DNA from: Microbacterium luteolum
GTDB lineage: Bacteria > Actinomycetota > Actinomycetes > Actinomycetales > Microbacteriaceae
Assembly (NCBI RefSeq): GCF_039533965.1
Contig: NZ_BAAAUN010000001.1
Location: forward strand, 2,950,950 to 3,014,949
Direction of reading: 5' to 3'
Length of the DNA stretch: 64,000 nucleotides
The translations under genes and the position numbers were made by a program. This document shows, in pieces, positions 1 through 8,894 of the stretch. How positions within the stretch are numbered: position 1 is the first letter of the stretch; every line of letters starts with the position of its first letter. The notes under the pieces were generated by a model, which was not told the origin of the DNA, ran no database searches, and was given only the letters and a program-made list of their open reading frames with translations.

Positions 1-1057
1 CCCAATCCGCAGGGCCCTCCGGGATCCAGCCCTCGAACCCTCCGGCATCCGTCCACTCGTGGCGCCCGCCGGCGGTGAGCTGATCGATCACGAAGCCGAC
101 GCGAGCGCTGGGGTCCGCGGTGTGCACCCGGAAGGCCGCCGCGTGCGAGGTCGCGGTCATCTCGACGTGCAGGCCGTCGCCGAGGTCGGCGGCATACTCG
201 TGCGGATGCGCGCGCTCGGTGCCGGAGACGATCCAGCGTCGGCGGCCGGCACGCTGCGAGGTGGGGAGGCCGAGGAAGGGCATCAGCTGCAGCACCGAGC
301 GGTCGCCGATCCACGGGCTCGGCTGGTGCGAGAACTGGAGCGCTTCGAGCCGGCGCCCGCGGGGATCATCGTGCACGAACGGACGGTACGGCCAGCGAGA
401 GTCGGCGGCGTCGGTCGCCGGGGTGACGAACGTGAAGCCGTGCGGCACGGCAACGGCCGGGATCGTGTTCCCGCGGGAGAATCGCGGTCCTGAGTGCGAC
501 CCTCGGCGCGTGTCGACGCGTTCGACGGGAGTGAGCGGTGCGGATGCCGCGCGCTGCTCGATCACGAGCTGCACATAGCCGGAGACGCGCGGAGGGAGAT
601 CCGCCGCGGTGGCGAGCGTCTCGGTGCCGAGCACGATCTCGACCGTGCCGGTGCGGTGGGCGACCGGGGCGAGCGCGACGGTGTCGGCGTTCCACTGCTC
701 CGGGAAGCTCCAGCGCGCGGCGAACTGCTCTTCGGCGGTGATCGGGAAGTCGTAGCGGTCGCGGACCGCCGGGATATCGCTCAGCCGGGTGCCGTCGGCG
801 AATCGCACGTCGATCGTGACCGCGAGCGCCGCATGAGGTGCCAGCGTCGCCGCGGGGCCGTCCGCGTAGAACGCCCAGTGCAGCACGGTGTCGGGCGAGA
901 ACTCGAGGTCGAGGAGTTCCGGTGCATCGATCCGCTGCTCCCCGGCGGACGGATCGAACGCGAAGGCGAACACTGGCCCGGACAGGATGCCCGCGCGGGG
1001 ACGGGATGAGGGAGGATCGGCCGGGCCGTCCGCCGGCGAGAGGTGCGTGGCGCTCAC
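1..1057 (-). CDS. Glycoside hydrolase family 92 alpha-mannosidase, 3' end outside window
   Basis: Only the first 352 codons are visible; the gene runs off the left edge. Reading from GTG at 1057, the protein carries blocks typical of GH92: SRGNTIPAVAVPHGF near residue 193 and FSHQPSPWIGDR near residue 240. GH92 enzymes are calcium-dependent exo-alpha-mannosidases acting mainly on alpha-1,2/1,3/1,6 mannosides of glycans. No signal peptide is seen, so the enzyme is probably cytoplasmic and works on imported oligosaccharide. The start overlaps the permease stop as GTGA, so it is the last visible gene of the importer operon. The family is clear; linkage specificity cannot be read. Confidence 0.85.
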   Translation of the reverse strand, partial: MSATHLSPADGPADPPSSRPRAGILSGPVFAFAFDPSAGEQRIDAPELLDLEFSPDTVLHWAFYADGPAATLAPHAALAVTIDVRFADGTRLSDIPAVRDRYDFPITAEEQFAARWSFPEQWNADTVALAPVAHRTGTVEIVLGTETLATAADLPPRVSGYVQLVIEQRAASAPLTPVERVDTRRGSHSGPRFSRGNTIPAVAVPHGFTFVTPATDAADSRWPYRPFVHDDPRGRRLEALQFSHQPSPWIGDRSVLQLMPFLGLPTSQRAGRRRWIVSGTERAHPHEYAADLGDGLHVEMTATSHAAAFRVHTADPSARVGFVIDQLTAGGRHEWTDAGGFEGWIPEGPADW

Positions 1058-1989
1058 CCCTTGATCGCGCCCTCCTGCACGCCCTTGAAGAAGAACCGCT
1101 GCGTGAACGAGAACATGATGACGATCGGCACGAGCGCGATCATGGTCCCGGCCGCGATCAGTCGCGGGTCGACCGAGAAGCTGCTGTTGAGGTAGGCCAT
1201 GCCGACCGTCAGCGTGTACTTCGCGGGGTCGGACAGCACGATGAGGGGCCACAGGTAGTCGTCCCAGGCGCCGATGAACGCGAAGATCGCGACCACCGAG
1301 ACCATGCCGCGGATATTCGGCCACACGATGTGCCGGATGCGCTGCCAGGTGGTCGCGCCGTCGACCGTCGCGGCATCCAACACGTCCTTCGGGATCATGC
1401 GGCAGGCCGTCGCGATCAGGAGCACGTTCATCGCGCTGATGGCGCCGGGAAGGAAGACTCCCCAGAGGGTGTCGGCGAGCCCCAGGGCGCGGATCGTGAG
1501 GAAGTTGCTCGTCACGGTCACCTCGCCGGGGAACAGCAGCGTGGAGAGGAGGATCGCCATCACGATCCACTTGCCACGGAACCGCATGCAGCCGAGCGCG
1601 TAGCCGGCGAAGGTGGCCAGCACGACGTTGCTGACGACCGTGCCGAGGGAGACGAGCAGCGAGTGCCACGCGTAGAGGTAGACCGGCACGATGTCGGCGA
1701 CGGTCGAGTAGTTCCCCAGCGTGGGCTCGCGCGGGATGAGGTTCGGCGGGAAGGAGTAGATGTTCTCCTGCGGGCCCTTGAACGAGGTCGACAGCTGCCA
1801 GACGAACGGGCCGATGACGAGCACGAGGACGAGCAGCAGCAGGGCGTAGCGGCCGATGAGGCCGCCGAGCGTCGGCTTGCTGAAGTCGCCGGAGCCCCGT
1901 CGGCGGAAGATGCGCTCGCGCTCGGGACGTACAGGCTGGTCCGGCGTGCGACGGTCGTCGTCGGCGCGGGGCGGGGTGAGGATGCTCAT
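1054..1989 (-). CDS. Carbohydrate ABC transporter permease (MalG type)
   Basis: A 311-residue inner-membrane permease with about six hydrophobic segments, the first near residues 40-60 (YALLLLVLVLVIGPFVW). The cytoplasmic EAA loop that docks the ATPase is seen as DAATVDGATTW followed by IVWPNIRG. The C-terminus (RFFFKGVQEGAIKG) is typical of CUT1-family MalG partners. It overlaps the upstream permease by ATGA and the downstream GH92 gene by GTGA, so the three are translationally coupled. No ATPase gene is in the cluster, which is common in actinobacteria where one shared MsiK-type ATPase serves many CUT1 importers. The substrate is inferred as a mannose-containing oligosaccharide from the neighbours. 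Confidence 0.93.
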   Translation of the reverse strand: MSILTPPRADDDRRTPDQPVRPERERIFRRRGSGDFSKPTLGGLIGRYALLLLVLVLVIGPFVWQLSTSFKGPQENIYSFPPNLIPREPTLGNYSTVADIVPVYLYAWHSLLVSLGTVVSNVVLATFAGYALGCMRFRGKWIVMAILLSTLLFPGEVTVTSNFLTIRALGLADTLWGVFLPGAISAMNVLLIATACRMIPKDVLDAATVDGATTWQRIRHIVWPNIRGMVSVVAIFAFIGAWDDYLWPLIVLSDPAKYTLTVGMAYLNSSFSVDPRLIAAGTMIALVPIVIMFSFTQRFFFKGVQEGAIKG

Positions 1990-2912
1990 GCGGGGGCCTT
2001 CGCCTTCTTCTCGCGATTCATGAACGCGATCGCGGCGAGCGGGAAGAGGGTGAGGAGGAAGAGCGCCACGCTGATCGCCGACGCGTACCCGATGTTGCCG
2101 TTCAGGCCGGAACCGACCTGGCGGATGAGCATCACCAGCGACATGTCGTAGCCGCCGGGTCCTCCCGTGCTCTTGGACAGCACGTCGAGCTCGGCGAACA
2201 CTCTCATCGCCGAGACGGCGATGAGCACGGCGATCAGGAGCATCGCGCCGCGTACCGAGGGGATCGTGACGGAGAGGAAGCGGCGGAACGCCCCGGCGCC
2301 GTCGAGCATCGCGGCCTCGTGCAGCTCCTTGCCGACGTTGCCGAGGGCGGCGAGGTACACGACCATGTAGTAGCCGAGCCCCTTCCACACCGTGAGCAGG
2401 ATCGCGCAGCCCAACAGCAGCCAGCGGTCGACGAGGAAGGCCATCGGCTTGTCGACCAGTCCGAGGAACTCGAGCGTCTGGTTGATGATGCCGCGGCTGT
2501 CGAACAGCCAGGTCCAGATGAGTGCCACCACGACGACCGAGGCGATCACGGGGAAGTAGAACGTGGTGCGGAAGAACGAGATGCCGGGCAGCTTCTTCTG
2601 CACGAGCAGGGCCAGGAGGAGCGGGAGGATCGTGAGCAGCGGCACGCACACGACGACGTAGATGATGCAGGTCGTCAGCGCGTTCCAGAACATCTCGTCG
2701 CCGAACATGCGGTCGTAGTTCGCCACGCCGACGAACTCGGGCGTCCGCAGCGGACGCGCGTCGGTGAAGCTGAGGAAGACCGTGTTGAGGAACGGCCAGA
2801 GCGCGAACACCAGCACCCAGATCACGGCGGGGCCGAGGAGCAGCCAGGGCGTGAACCATCGGTGGGATCTCATCGATCTCACCCTGCTCCGGATGCCGGT
2901 GTCCGCGCGCAT
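1986..2912 (-). CDS. Carbohydrate ABC transporter permease (MalF type)
   Basis: A 308-residue membrane permease. It has a short basic cytoplasmic N-terminus, a first membrane helix near residues 20-42 (WLLLGPAVIWVLVFALWPF), and the EAA loop EAAMLDGAGAFRRF followed by VTIP near residues 200-220. It is the first of the two membrane subunits and pairs with the MalG-type protein downstream. Its ATG at 2912 lies 2 bp after the binding-protein stop, and its stop overlaps the next start. Longer reading is possible upstream, but it would run through the binding-protein gene in another frame, so the start at 2912 was chosen. Confidence 0.93.
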   Translation of the reverse strand: MRADTGIRSRVRSMRSHRWFTPWLLLGPAVIWVLVFALWPFLNTVFLSFTDARPLRTPEFVGVANYDRMFGDEMFWNALTTCIIYVVVCVPLLTILPLLLALLVQKKLPGISFFRTTFYFPVIASVVVVALIWTWLFDSRGIINQTLEFLGLVDKPMAFLVDRWLLLGCAILLTVWKGLGYYMVVYLAALGNVGKELHEAAMLDGAGAFRRFLSVTIPSVRGAMLLIAVLIAVSAMRVFAELDVLSKSTGGPGGYDMSLVMLIRQVGSGLNGNIGYASAISVALFLLTLFPLAAIAFMNREKKAKAPA

Positions 2913-2914
2913 GC

Positions 2915-4216
2915 TTACTGGTCCACGCGGTTCGCGTTGGCGTACTCGACGATCTTGTCGAGCTGCGTCGCGGCATCCGCTTCGCCGTTGATGGCGAGGG
3001 CGATCTGCTGCGTCATGTAGGTCGCCATGTCGGACGTCCACTGGAACGGCAGAGCCTTGGCACCCTCCATCGCGGTGAACACGGTGTCGATCGCGGCGAG
3101 CTGCTTCTCGTCGGTGATCGACGAGGAGATGTTCTCCACGACCTTGTCGCCACCTGCGGCGGTGCCGGGTGCGGTGCCGACGGCGAGCGACGAGAAGGCG
3201 ACCTGGTTCTCCTCGTTGGTCACGAACTCGGCGAAGGCGAGAGCGGCTTCCTTGTTGTCGGAGTCGGCCGAGACGTTGAGTCCCTGCACGTACAGCGGCG
3301 GCACCCCCAGGCGCTGCGTCGCGACGGTGTTCTCCAGCAGAACGGGGGCGTCCTTCTGCAGGTCGGTGGTGAAGCCGGTGCCTCCGGTCGTGAACGCGAC
3401 CTTCTCCTGGATGTAGGACTCGGCGTTCCCGCCGTAGTCGCCGGTCAGAGCCTCGGCGGGCATCGCACCCGCCGCGTAGGCGTCGGCATAGGCCTCGATG
3501 ATCTTCGCGGCCTCGTCGGTGTTGAAGTCGAACTCGCCCTTGTCGTCGATGACCTCCATGCCGGCGGCCGTGAAGGTGTCGAGCGCGGGGATCGACGAGA
3601 GCAGCTGCACCTTGCCGTCGGACTCCGTGGCGACCTTCTTCGCGAGGGTGAGGAGCTCGTCGACCGTGGTCGGCAGGTTGTCCTCGGTGACCCCGTACGG
3701 GGCGAGCTGCGCGAGGTTCCACCAGGACGCATCGCTGGAGAGGTACCAGGGGAGTCCGTACGTGCCCTCGACCTCGGGGTACTGGCTGTAGGCGTCCCAG
3801 GCGCCGGCGTTGTAGACGGACTTCAGATCGGGGTCGGCCGTGTCGATGTCGACGAGCTTGCCGGCGGCGACGAGCGGGTAGGCGATGTCCGGCGGCAGGT
3901 TCAGCACGTCGGGGAGGGTGTCGGCGTTCGCCTGGCTGAGGATCTTCTCCTGGTAGCCGTCACCCGGCTGGTCGAGCCACTCGACCGTGACGTCGGGGTT
4001 CTCCTTCTCGAACGCGTCGATCAGATCCTCGAAGTAGGGCGTGAACTTCTCGTTCTTGAGCGACCAGGTCTGGAACTGGATCGTTCCGCTCAGCTCGCCG
4101 GAGGTGTCGATGGGGCCGGTGTCGCCGGAGCCTCCGCCGCCTCCCGTGCAACTCGTCAGCGCCAGGACGCCGATGCTGAATGCTGCCAGGGCGGCAATGC
4201 GTGTCGGAACTCTCAT
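2915..4216 (-). CDS. Extracellular solute-binding lipoprotein of sugar ABC importer
   Basis: A 433-residue family-1 solute-binding protein. The N-terminus is a lipoprotein signal ([17 protein letters not shown]) with lipobox LTSC, followed by a Gly/Ser linker. The mature part has the usual binding-protein features, such as IQFQTWS near the start, [12 protein letters not shown], and a [13 protein letters not shown] sugar-site-like segment. It delivers an oligosaccharide to the two permeases encoded downstream. The ATG at 4216 is preceded by GAGGAAG at a good distance. Its leader contains a 14-bp-arm palindrome and a LacI-type operator, so expression is probably substrate-induced. Confidence 0.93.
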   Translation of the reverse strand: MRVPTRIAALAAFSIGVLALTSCTGGGGGSGDTGPIDTSGELSGTIQFQTWSLKNEKFTPYFEDLIDAFEKENPDVTVEWLDQPGDGYQEKILSQANADTLPDVLNLPPDIAYPLVAAGKLVDIDTADPDLKSVYNAGAWDAYSQYPEVEGTYGLPWYLSSDASWWNLAQLAPYGVTEDNLPTTVDELLTLAKKVATESDGKVQLLSSIPALDTFTAAGMEVIDDKGEFDFNTDEAAKIIEAYADAYAAGAMPAEALTGDYGGNAESYIQEKVAFTTGGTGFTTDLQKDAPVLLENTVATQRLGVPPLYVQGLNVSADSDNKEAALAFAEFVTNEENQVAFSSLAVGTAPGTAAGGDKVVENISSSITDEKQLAAIDTVFTAMEGAKALPFQWTSDMATYMTQQIALAINGEADAATQLDKIVEYANANRVDQ

Positions 4217-4245
4217 CGTGCTTCTTCCTCGAGGCGGGCGATTCC

Positions 4246-4279
4246 GCGTTGTAGTCCACATGCGAGTGGACTACAACGC
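4246..4279. promoter_or_regulatory. Perfect 14-bp inverted repeat in divergent importer/GH5 promoter region
   Basis: Left arm GCGTTGTAGTCCAC (4246-4259) and right arm GTGGACTACAACGC (4266-4279) are perfect complements around a 6-bp spacer. The repeat starts 30 bp upstream of the binding-protein ATG. There is no T tract and both flanking genes point away, so an operator fits better than a terminator. Its right arm overlaps the LacI-type site at 4271-4284. Confidence 0.6.
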
Positions 4280-4284
4280 TTTAG
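4271..4284. promoter_or_regulatory. Putative LacI-family operator
   Basis: The 14-mer CTACAACGCTTTAG has a central CG and matches the two sites beside the LacI gene (CTTGATCGGTTTAG and CTAGATCGTTTTAG), sharing the outer CT and the GNTTTAG half. This suggests that the LacI protein encoded at 8895-9926 also controls the importer operon and perhaps the GH5 gene. Confidence 0.5.
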
Positions 4285-4433
4285 CAGATGAAACCATCCG
4301 ATTCTCCGCCTGTCAAGGTGCTGGCGGAGGGTCTCACGGGAATCAGTTCCGGGCGGTGGGATGTTCGTTGCTCAAGCGTTATAGTGATCCGACATGCCCT
4401 CACCGGAGGGCGCCGTCGGAAAGGTCCGGACAC

Positions 4434-5744
4434 ATGACGCAGCGTGGCGCTCTCGATGCTCCCCTGAGATTCGGGGCGAACTACACGCCGTCGAAGGACT
4501 GGATGCACTCCTGGCTCGACTTCACGCCGGACGACGTGCGCCGCGACTTCGCCGCGCTCGCCGAGCTGGGGCTCGACCACGTCAGGGTCTTCCCGCTGTG
4601 GAACGTCCTCCAGCCGAACCGCACGCTCATCCGCACGAAGGCCGTCGACGACGTGCGCGCCATGGTCGACATCGCCGGCGAGTTCGGGCTGGACGCCAGC
4701 GTCGACGTGATCCAGGGGCACCTCTCGAGCTTCGACTTCGTCCCGTCCTGGCTGTACACCTGGCATGACAAGAACATGTTCACCGATCCGAAGGCGCTGG
4801 AGGGGCAGGTCGCGCTCGTCGACCGGCTCGGCCAGGCGCTGCGCGAGGCCCCGAACTTCCTCGGCCTGACCCTCGGGAACGAGACGAACCAGTTCTCGGC
4901 GCACACGCATCCTTCGCCCTGGCCGGTCACGCAGGACGAGGCCGGCGAGTGGATCTCCGCGCTGCTGGCGGCGGCGGATGCCGCGGCTCCCGGCCATGCG
5001 AACGTGCACAGCGAGTACGACGCGGTCTGGTACATGGATGGCCACGGGTTCACGCCCGCGCACGCCTCGCGCCTCGGGGCGATGACCACGATCCACTCCT
5101 GGATCTTCAACGGCACCGCCCAGCGCTACGGCGGGCGCTCGGTCGCCTCCGACCGCCACGCGGAATACCTGATCGAGCTCTCCCGCGCCTTCGCGACGGA
5201 CCCGGAGCGGGTGGTGTGGCTGCAGGAGGTCGGCGCCCCCTCCAACTGTCTCGAGGAAGACGAGATGCCCGGCTTCCTGGAGGCCACGGTGCGCTCGGCC
5301 GCCCGCACCGAGAACCTCTGGGGCATCACCTGGTGGTGCTCGCATGACGTGAGCCGTGAGCTCGGCGACTTCCCCGAGCTGGAGTACTCGCTCGGCCTGG
5401 TCGGCCAGGACGGCAAGGCGAAGCCCCTCGGCCGCCGATTCGCCGAGCTCATCCCGGAGCTGCGCGCACGCCAGGCGCCGCCCGCACGCGAGACTGCGAT
5501 CGTGGTCGAGGTCGACGAGCGCGAGGTGCCGGTGAGCCGCGCAACACTGAGCCCCGGGGGAGTGGTGTTCCAGGCGTGGGTGGATGCCTGCGCCGCCGGT
5601 CTCGACCCGGCGCTGGTCACCTCGCGGACGGCGCTCGACCCCGCCGCGCTCGATGCGCGCGGCATCCGTCGTCTGATCCGCCCCGACGTGTCGGCGAACG
5701 AGGTCGACCCCTACGGCTCGGTGAACACGGTCGTCGGAGCCTGA
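4434..5744 (+). CDS. GH5-family glycoside hydrolase, candidate beta-mannosidase
   Basis: A 436-residue TIM-barrel hydrolase of clan GH-A. The acid/base glutamate is in [10 protein letters not shown] (E150) and the nucleophile in [12 protein letters not shown] (E265), on the expected strands 4 and 7. [11 protein letters not shown] at the N-terminus and [10 protein letters not shown] near strand 8 resemble the GH5_18-like intracellular enzymes described from bifidobacteria that cleave Man-beta-1,4-GlcNAc; the subfamily is from memory, not a search. No signal peptide is present. The ATG at 4434 follows GGAAAGG. It diverges from the ABC importer, and with GH38 and GH92 it would finish degradation of a mannose-rich glycan core. 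Another beta-glycosidase specificity is possible. Confidence 0.8.
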   Translation: MTQRGALDAPLRFGANYTPSKDWMHSWLDFTPDDVRRDFAALAELGLDHVRVFPLWNVLQPNRTLIRTKAVDDVRAMVDIAGEFGLDASVDVIQGHLSSFDFVPSWLYTWHDKNMFTDPKALEGQVALVDRLGQALREAPNFLGLTLGNETNQFSAHTHPSPWPVTQDEAGEWISALLAAADAAAPGHANVHSEYDAVWYMDGHGFTPAHASRLGAMTTIHSWIFNGTAQRYGGRSVASDRHAEYLIELSRAFATDPERVVWLQEVGAPSNCLEEDEMPGFLEATVRSAARTENLWGITWWCSHDVSRELGDFPELEYSLGLVGQDGKAKPLGRRFAELIPELRARQAPPARETAIVVEVDEREVPVSRATLSPGGVVFQAWVDACAAGLDPALVTSRTALDPAALDARGIRRLIRPDVSANEVDPYGSVNTVVGA

Positions 5745-6233
5745 CGGGCGGGCAGGACGCTCGAGCGAGTTCGCACTTCGACCGGCGCTTCGTTTCGGCC
5801 GGGTCTCGAGCGATGCGAGCGAAGGATCCGCCTACGAGATCAATTCCTGGGTCAATGTCATCGGACCGGGTTACACGCCACATGCTTCGCACGAACACTC
5901 GGTTGGTCAGAGGCGCGTGCGCTGCCAGCCGCGGATGCGCTCAAGGTTCGCTCGAGAACTAGTAACAACTTTCCCGATACCCGCAGTTCCAAGTTCGAAA
6001 CGGCCAGGTGGTCAGCGGGCTCCGAGAGTTTGTTCGCGTCCTCCAGACTGGCACTCCGTCGCTATCGACGTGAGTACATGGCCCGGACGGCCTTGTACGC
6101 GGTGTCCTCTCTGAACGTTCGTCTCACAAAGGGAGACGGGACGAATGTACCGAGCCGCGTCGAGATGATGCGTGCTGGGCGTCTCGATCACGTGCAATTG
6201 AAGGGTCGGCACGACGCATGGGTGCGAAGGCAG
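5745..6233. other. Intergenic stretch with no supported gene
   Basis: No reading frame here has convincing codon use. An imperfect stem (about 5780-5805, GACCGG versus CCGGGTC around CGCTTCGTTTCG) follows the GH5 stop and might end its transcript. The rest looks like the edge of the accessory island, with base composition less GC-rich than the flanking sugar genes. Confidence 0.5.
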
Positions 6234-7127
6234 CTAGACCAAGGTTCCCAGCCACGCATTCGTGTGGGTGGAAACAGCGCTACCCAGTGCGCCGCCAAGC
6301 CCGGTACCGAACGCCTTCATTACCGCGTCGCCGATCTCGCGGAAGCGAGATGACCGCGCAGTCCCGCTCGCTTCTTCGCGCAGCTGCGCAGCGAACTCTC
6401 CGGTCCGGCGTGCCTCGTCTGGGACGAGGATCGCGGTCAGCTGATCGAGCATGGCGGCGATCTCGACCGCGCCCTTGCTCGCGTCGTTCGTCTGCATCTG
6501 CACGACGTTCGGACTGTTGTGAGCTACTTGCGCGGGCGCATGGAACGTATACGACGTGGAAGCCGCTTGCGGTGCCTCGGAGTGGAGTTCGCGGCCGGAC
6601 TCGACCAGATCCTCCCCTTTGACCGTGAGGCCGACACGAAGCGGGTCGGGGCGTTGGTCCGCCCCGGGTCCCTCGATGAGCCCGCGGTCGGCAAGCCACT
6701 TTCCTGCGCGTGTCAGGTCCTCCATGGCATACGGGTCGCCGAGGAACGTAAGCCCCGCCTCAAGGAAGTGGTCGGCGACAGCGAGCGTGTTGTCCCTCGT
6801 GTGCTCATAGATCCATCGCAGATAGTCGTTACGCGCCTGCCGCTGGCGTTCTACGGGGTCGGAACGTCGAGCAACGTATTCTGCCCACGCGTCGCGCCCG
6901 TCCGAGGTCGGGCGGGCAGCCCATCCTCCGGAGTAGCGCTCATCGAGGTTGACCTGCTGTTGATCACGGAGCGCGCGGGCGTCTGCGGTGACGGACGCCC
7001 GCTCCGCTGCGTCGCCCGGGTCAACCATCAGCATCCCGGGTGTTGCGTGCGTTTCACCGTCGTCGACGACGCGGATGATCTTTCCCAGAAGGCTCAATCG
7101 GCGGTGTTCAACTCTGAGTTCACTCAC
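6234..7127 (-). CDS. Unknown protein with winged-helix-like centre, in accessory island
   Basis: I do not recognise this gene. From GTG at 7127 it encodes 297 residues. The N-terminal 60 residues are helical and end in VDPGDAAERAS. The middle (YLRWIYEHTRDNTLAVADHF, then WLADRGLIEG and LTVKGEDLVESG) reads like a winged-helix unit. The C-terminal part contains AHNSPNVVQMQTND followed by long helices and a Gly/Ala-rich end. The frame stays open upstream to 7376, but that part is Arg/Ser-rich and looks non-coding, so the GTG was preferred despite no clear ribosome site. It diverges from the AbiTii-like gene, suggesting a paired defence function. This is inference only. Confidence 0.55.
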   Translation of the reverse strand: MSELRVEHRRLSLLGKIIRVVDDGETHATPGMLMVDPGDAAERASVTADARALRDQQQVNLDERYSGGWAARPTSDGRDAWAEYVARRSDPVERQRQARNDYLRWIYEHTRDNTLAVADHFLEAGLTFLGDPYAMEDLTRAGKWLADRGLIEGPGADQRPDPLRVGLTVKGEDLVESGRELHSEAPQAASTSYTFHAPAQVAHNSPNVVQMQTNDASKGAVEIAAMLDQLTAILVPDEARRTGEFAAQLREEASGTARSSRFREIGDAVMKAFGTGLGGALGSAVSTHTNAWLGTLV

Positions 7128-7474
7128 GTTGGTGAGCGTAGCGCGAAGCGTTCCCCTGTCCGAATGTTTCGCGCCATGCAACTCCGACGGTGGGCGGACA
7201 AGTCGCCCACCAGGTGACGACCTCTCGCGCACCGACACATTTCGCGAGGTGCTTTGAGTCCTCGGCCGCGTGTACAACGGGCGAGTCGAAGGTTCAAGGA
7301 TCCGCGACTCTCTGGTCTCGCGTAGCTCGACCCCGGACGCAATGGGCAAGCGTTTGCGGTACTGAGCGATACCCATGAGGAGTTGGAACCGCTAAAAACT
7401 TCTGTCTCAGTTGATGCGCAACCCGATTGGGTACTACGGAGATCGCAACCACCTGAGGTACCCGCCCAGCTCAG

Positions 7475-7501
7475 TTGCGCATGGGCGACGGCCAGTATCT
7501 T
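7475..7501 (+). promoter_or_regulatory. Possible leaderless promoter of AbiTii-like gene
   Basis: TTGCGC (7475-7480) and TATCTT (7496-7501) are separated by 15 bp. The predicted start point coincides with the ATG at 7508. The spacing is short, so this is tentative. Confidence 0.35.
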
Positions 7502-7507
7502 CGATAC

Positions 7508-8530
7508 ATGGAGTCCTCTGAGCGGATCGCGCGCGCCATCGACAACACTTTGGCAGCGGTGGCCGCTAACTCTCCCACCACGGTAATCTGCCGGTCAGCG
7601 CTTAGGGTCGCCACGCTGCGACAGGACACGGTTGCAGAGTTCTGGCTACGCATGGAGGTGCAAGGTCTTGGGGACGACAGCAAGGAGAGGAACAGACTGC
7701 TGCTCGCGCGCCTCACAGCGGAAGTGGGCACCCAAGAAGCGATGAAGCAATGGGAGCGTGCTGCAGAGACGTTTCAAGCGCGCCGCACCGTCGAGCAAGG
7801 CGGGAAGAACGTGATCCTGTCTCAATCCGTGGGTGAACTCGAGACCAACCTCGCCTCGATGGTGGCGCTACACGAGGATGAGATCCCTGCCGGGATGACC
7901 CCCATCGACGTAGGACTCGCGTACCTCGACCGAAAGAAGGCACGGACGAGTCTTTACGTTCCTATCGCGCTACGCAGATCGATGCTTGAGCGCACGAAGG
8001 ACGCTGCCTACACCTACGTGCTGGACGTCGAAGCCCAGATTCTCGCTGGAGAAACCGTGCCGGACTCCGTCGCGCGAGGTCGTGAATTCGTTGAAACGGA
8101 ACTCGCGAGACGCGCACCCAAAGCTTTAGAAGCACTCCGGGCTGCAGAATCCCGCTCCGATGGCGACGGGCACGAAGCCACCAGCCACGCTGCGACATCA
8201 TGTCGACGCGCCATCAAGGCTCTAGCTGACGCTTTGTACCCACCAGGCGCCCCGGTCACAGGCGAGGACGGATTGTCTCGGTTGATGGACGACGATCACT
8301 ACCGCAACCGCCTCACGGCCTGGGTCCTCGAGCGCCGGGGGCGGTCGACGCATGCGGACCTGCTCGCTTCGAATCTGGTGTCTCTCGGCACTCGGCTGAA
8401 GTCACTCGATGACCTCGCGAGCAAAGGCGTGCACGCGGACCTGTCCCGTGCCGAGGTGGAGTCGTGCGTGTCCTGGGTCTATATGCTGGCCGCTGATCTC
8501 TTACGCGTCGATGTGCAGGCCAACTCATAG
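7508..8530 (+). CDS. AbiTii-domain-like protein (phage abortive infection related)
   Basis: A 340-residue soluble protein. The first 55 residues (SALRVATLRQDTVAEFWLRMEVQGL) match the general pattern of AbiTii-type N-domains, in which a short helical unit ends in a polar W-containing helix. The C-terminal 120 residues (CRRAIKALADALYPPGAP, then KGVHADLSRAEVESCV and a final helix) form the helical module often seen in such proteins. The ATG at 7508 has no Shine-Dalgarno. A -10-like TATCTT ends 6 bp upstream and TTGCGC lies 15 bp further up, so a leaderless transcript starting at the ATG is likely. The biochemical activity of AbiTii proteins is not established. It sits in an island interrupting the mannoside locus. 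Confidence 0.65.
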   Translation: MESSERIARAIDNTLAAVAANSPTTVICRSALRVATLRQDTVAEFWLRMEVQGLGDDSKERNRLLLARLTAEVGTQEAMKQWERAAETFQARRTVEQGGKNVILSQSVGELETNLASMVALHEDEIPAGMTPIDVGLAYLDRKKARTSLYVPIALRRSMLERTKDAAYTYVLDVEAQILAGETVPDSVARGREFVETELARRAPKALEALRAAESRSDGDGHEATSHAATSCRRAIKALADALYPPGAPVTGEDGLSRLMDDDHYRNRLTAWVLERRGRSTHADLLASNLVSLGTRLKSLDDLASKGVHADLSRAEVESCVSWVYMLAADLLRVDVQANS

Positions 8531-8708
8531 CGCGGGCACGCGTTCGCGCCAGTCCCGGCGCGCGTCAGGTGGGCGCTATTACGGGGGCGACCCCGCCAGG
8601 AATGGCGGGCAAAGCGGCGATGTCATGCGACTGACAACCCATCGCGTGTTCGGGTATCAGGTGGGGCTGGTGCATATCCTCCGGGCCCCGGTCAAAGTCA
8701 TCCAATTG
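8531..8708. other. Intergenic stretch, no supported gene
   Basis: Between the AbiTii-like stop and a small minus-strand reading frame I see only a GC-rich inverted-repeat-like stretch just after the stop (about 8530-8575). It could serve as a terminator but lacks a T run. Confidence 0.3.
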
Positions 8709-8885
8709 TTACCGCACCCTTTCACGGCGCTCTAATTCCCCGTCGTCGGGCATCACCCCAATCTGGTTCAGGGTCGTGCCCGTGCCCGCGCCCTCGGTCC
8801 GTTGGAAGACAGCGATCCAAGCGATGACATCCTCGCCATACTTCCGGCGGCCCGCAGCGTCTCGCTCATACCGCGAACGGCCCAC
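8709..8885 (-). CDS. Possible 58-residue small protein or gene remnant
   Basis: From GTG at 8885 a short frame reads VGRSRYERDAAGRR, then EDVIAWIAVFQRTEG and TTLNQIGVMPDDGELERRER, to TAA at 8709. Composition and codon use look more protein-like than the surrounding shadow frames, and it starts 10 bp after the LacI stop in the same direction. No homologue is recognised and it may be the tail of a deleted gene at the island edge. Confidence 0.25.
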   Translation of the reverse strand: MGRSRYERDAAGRRKYGEDVIAWIAVFQRTEGAGTGTTLNQIGVMPDDGELERRERVR

Positions 8886-8894
8886 CGTTTCGAT

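Noticed and set aside
4246..4279. The 14-bp stem as a transcription terminator
   Set aside because: Both neighbouring genes are transcribed away from it and it lies in a leader, so an operator is the better reading.
5917..6353. Short plus-strand frames in the region before the unknown islet gene
   Set aside because: They overlap each other and the minus-strand gene, have poor codon use and no ribosome sites.
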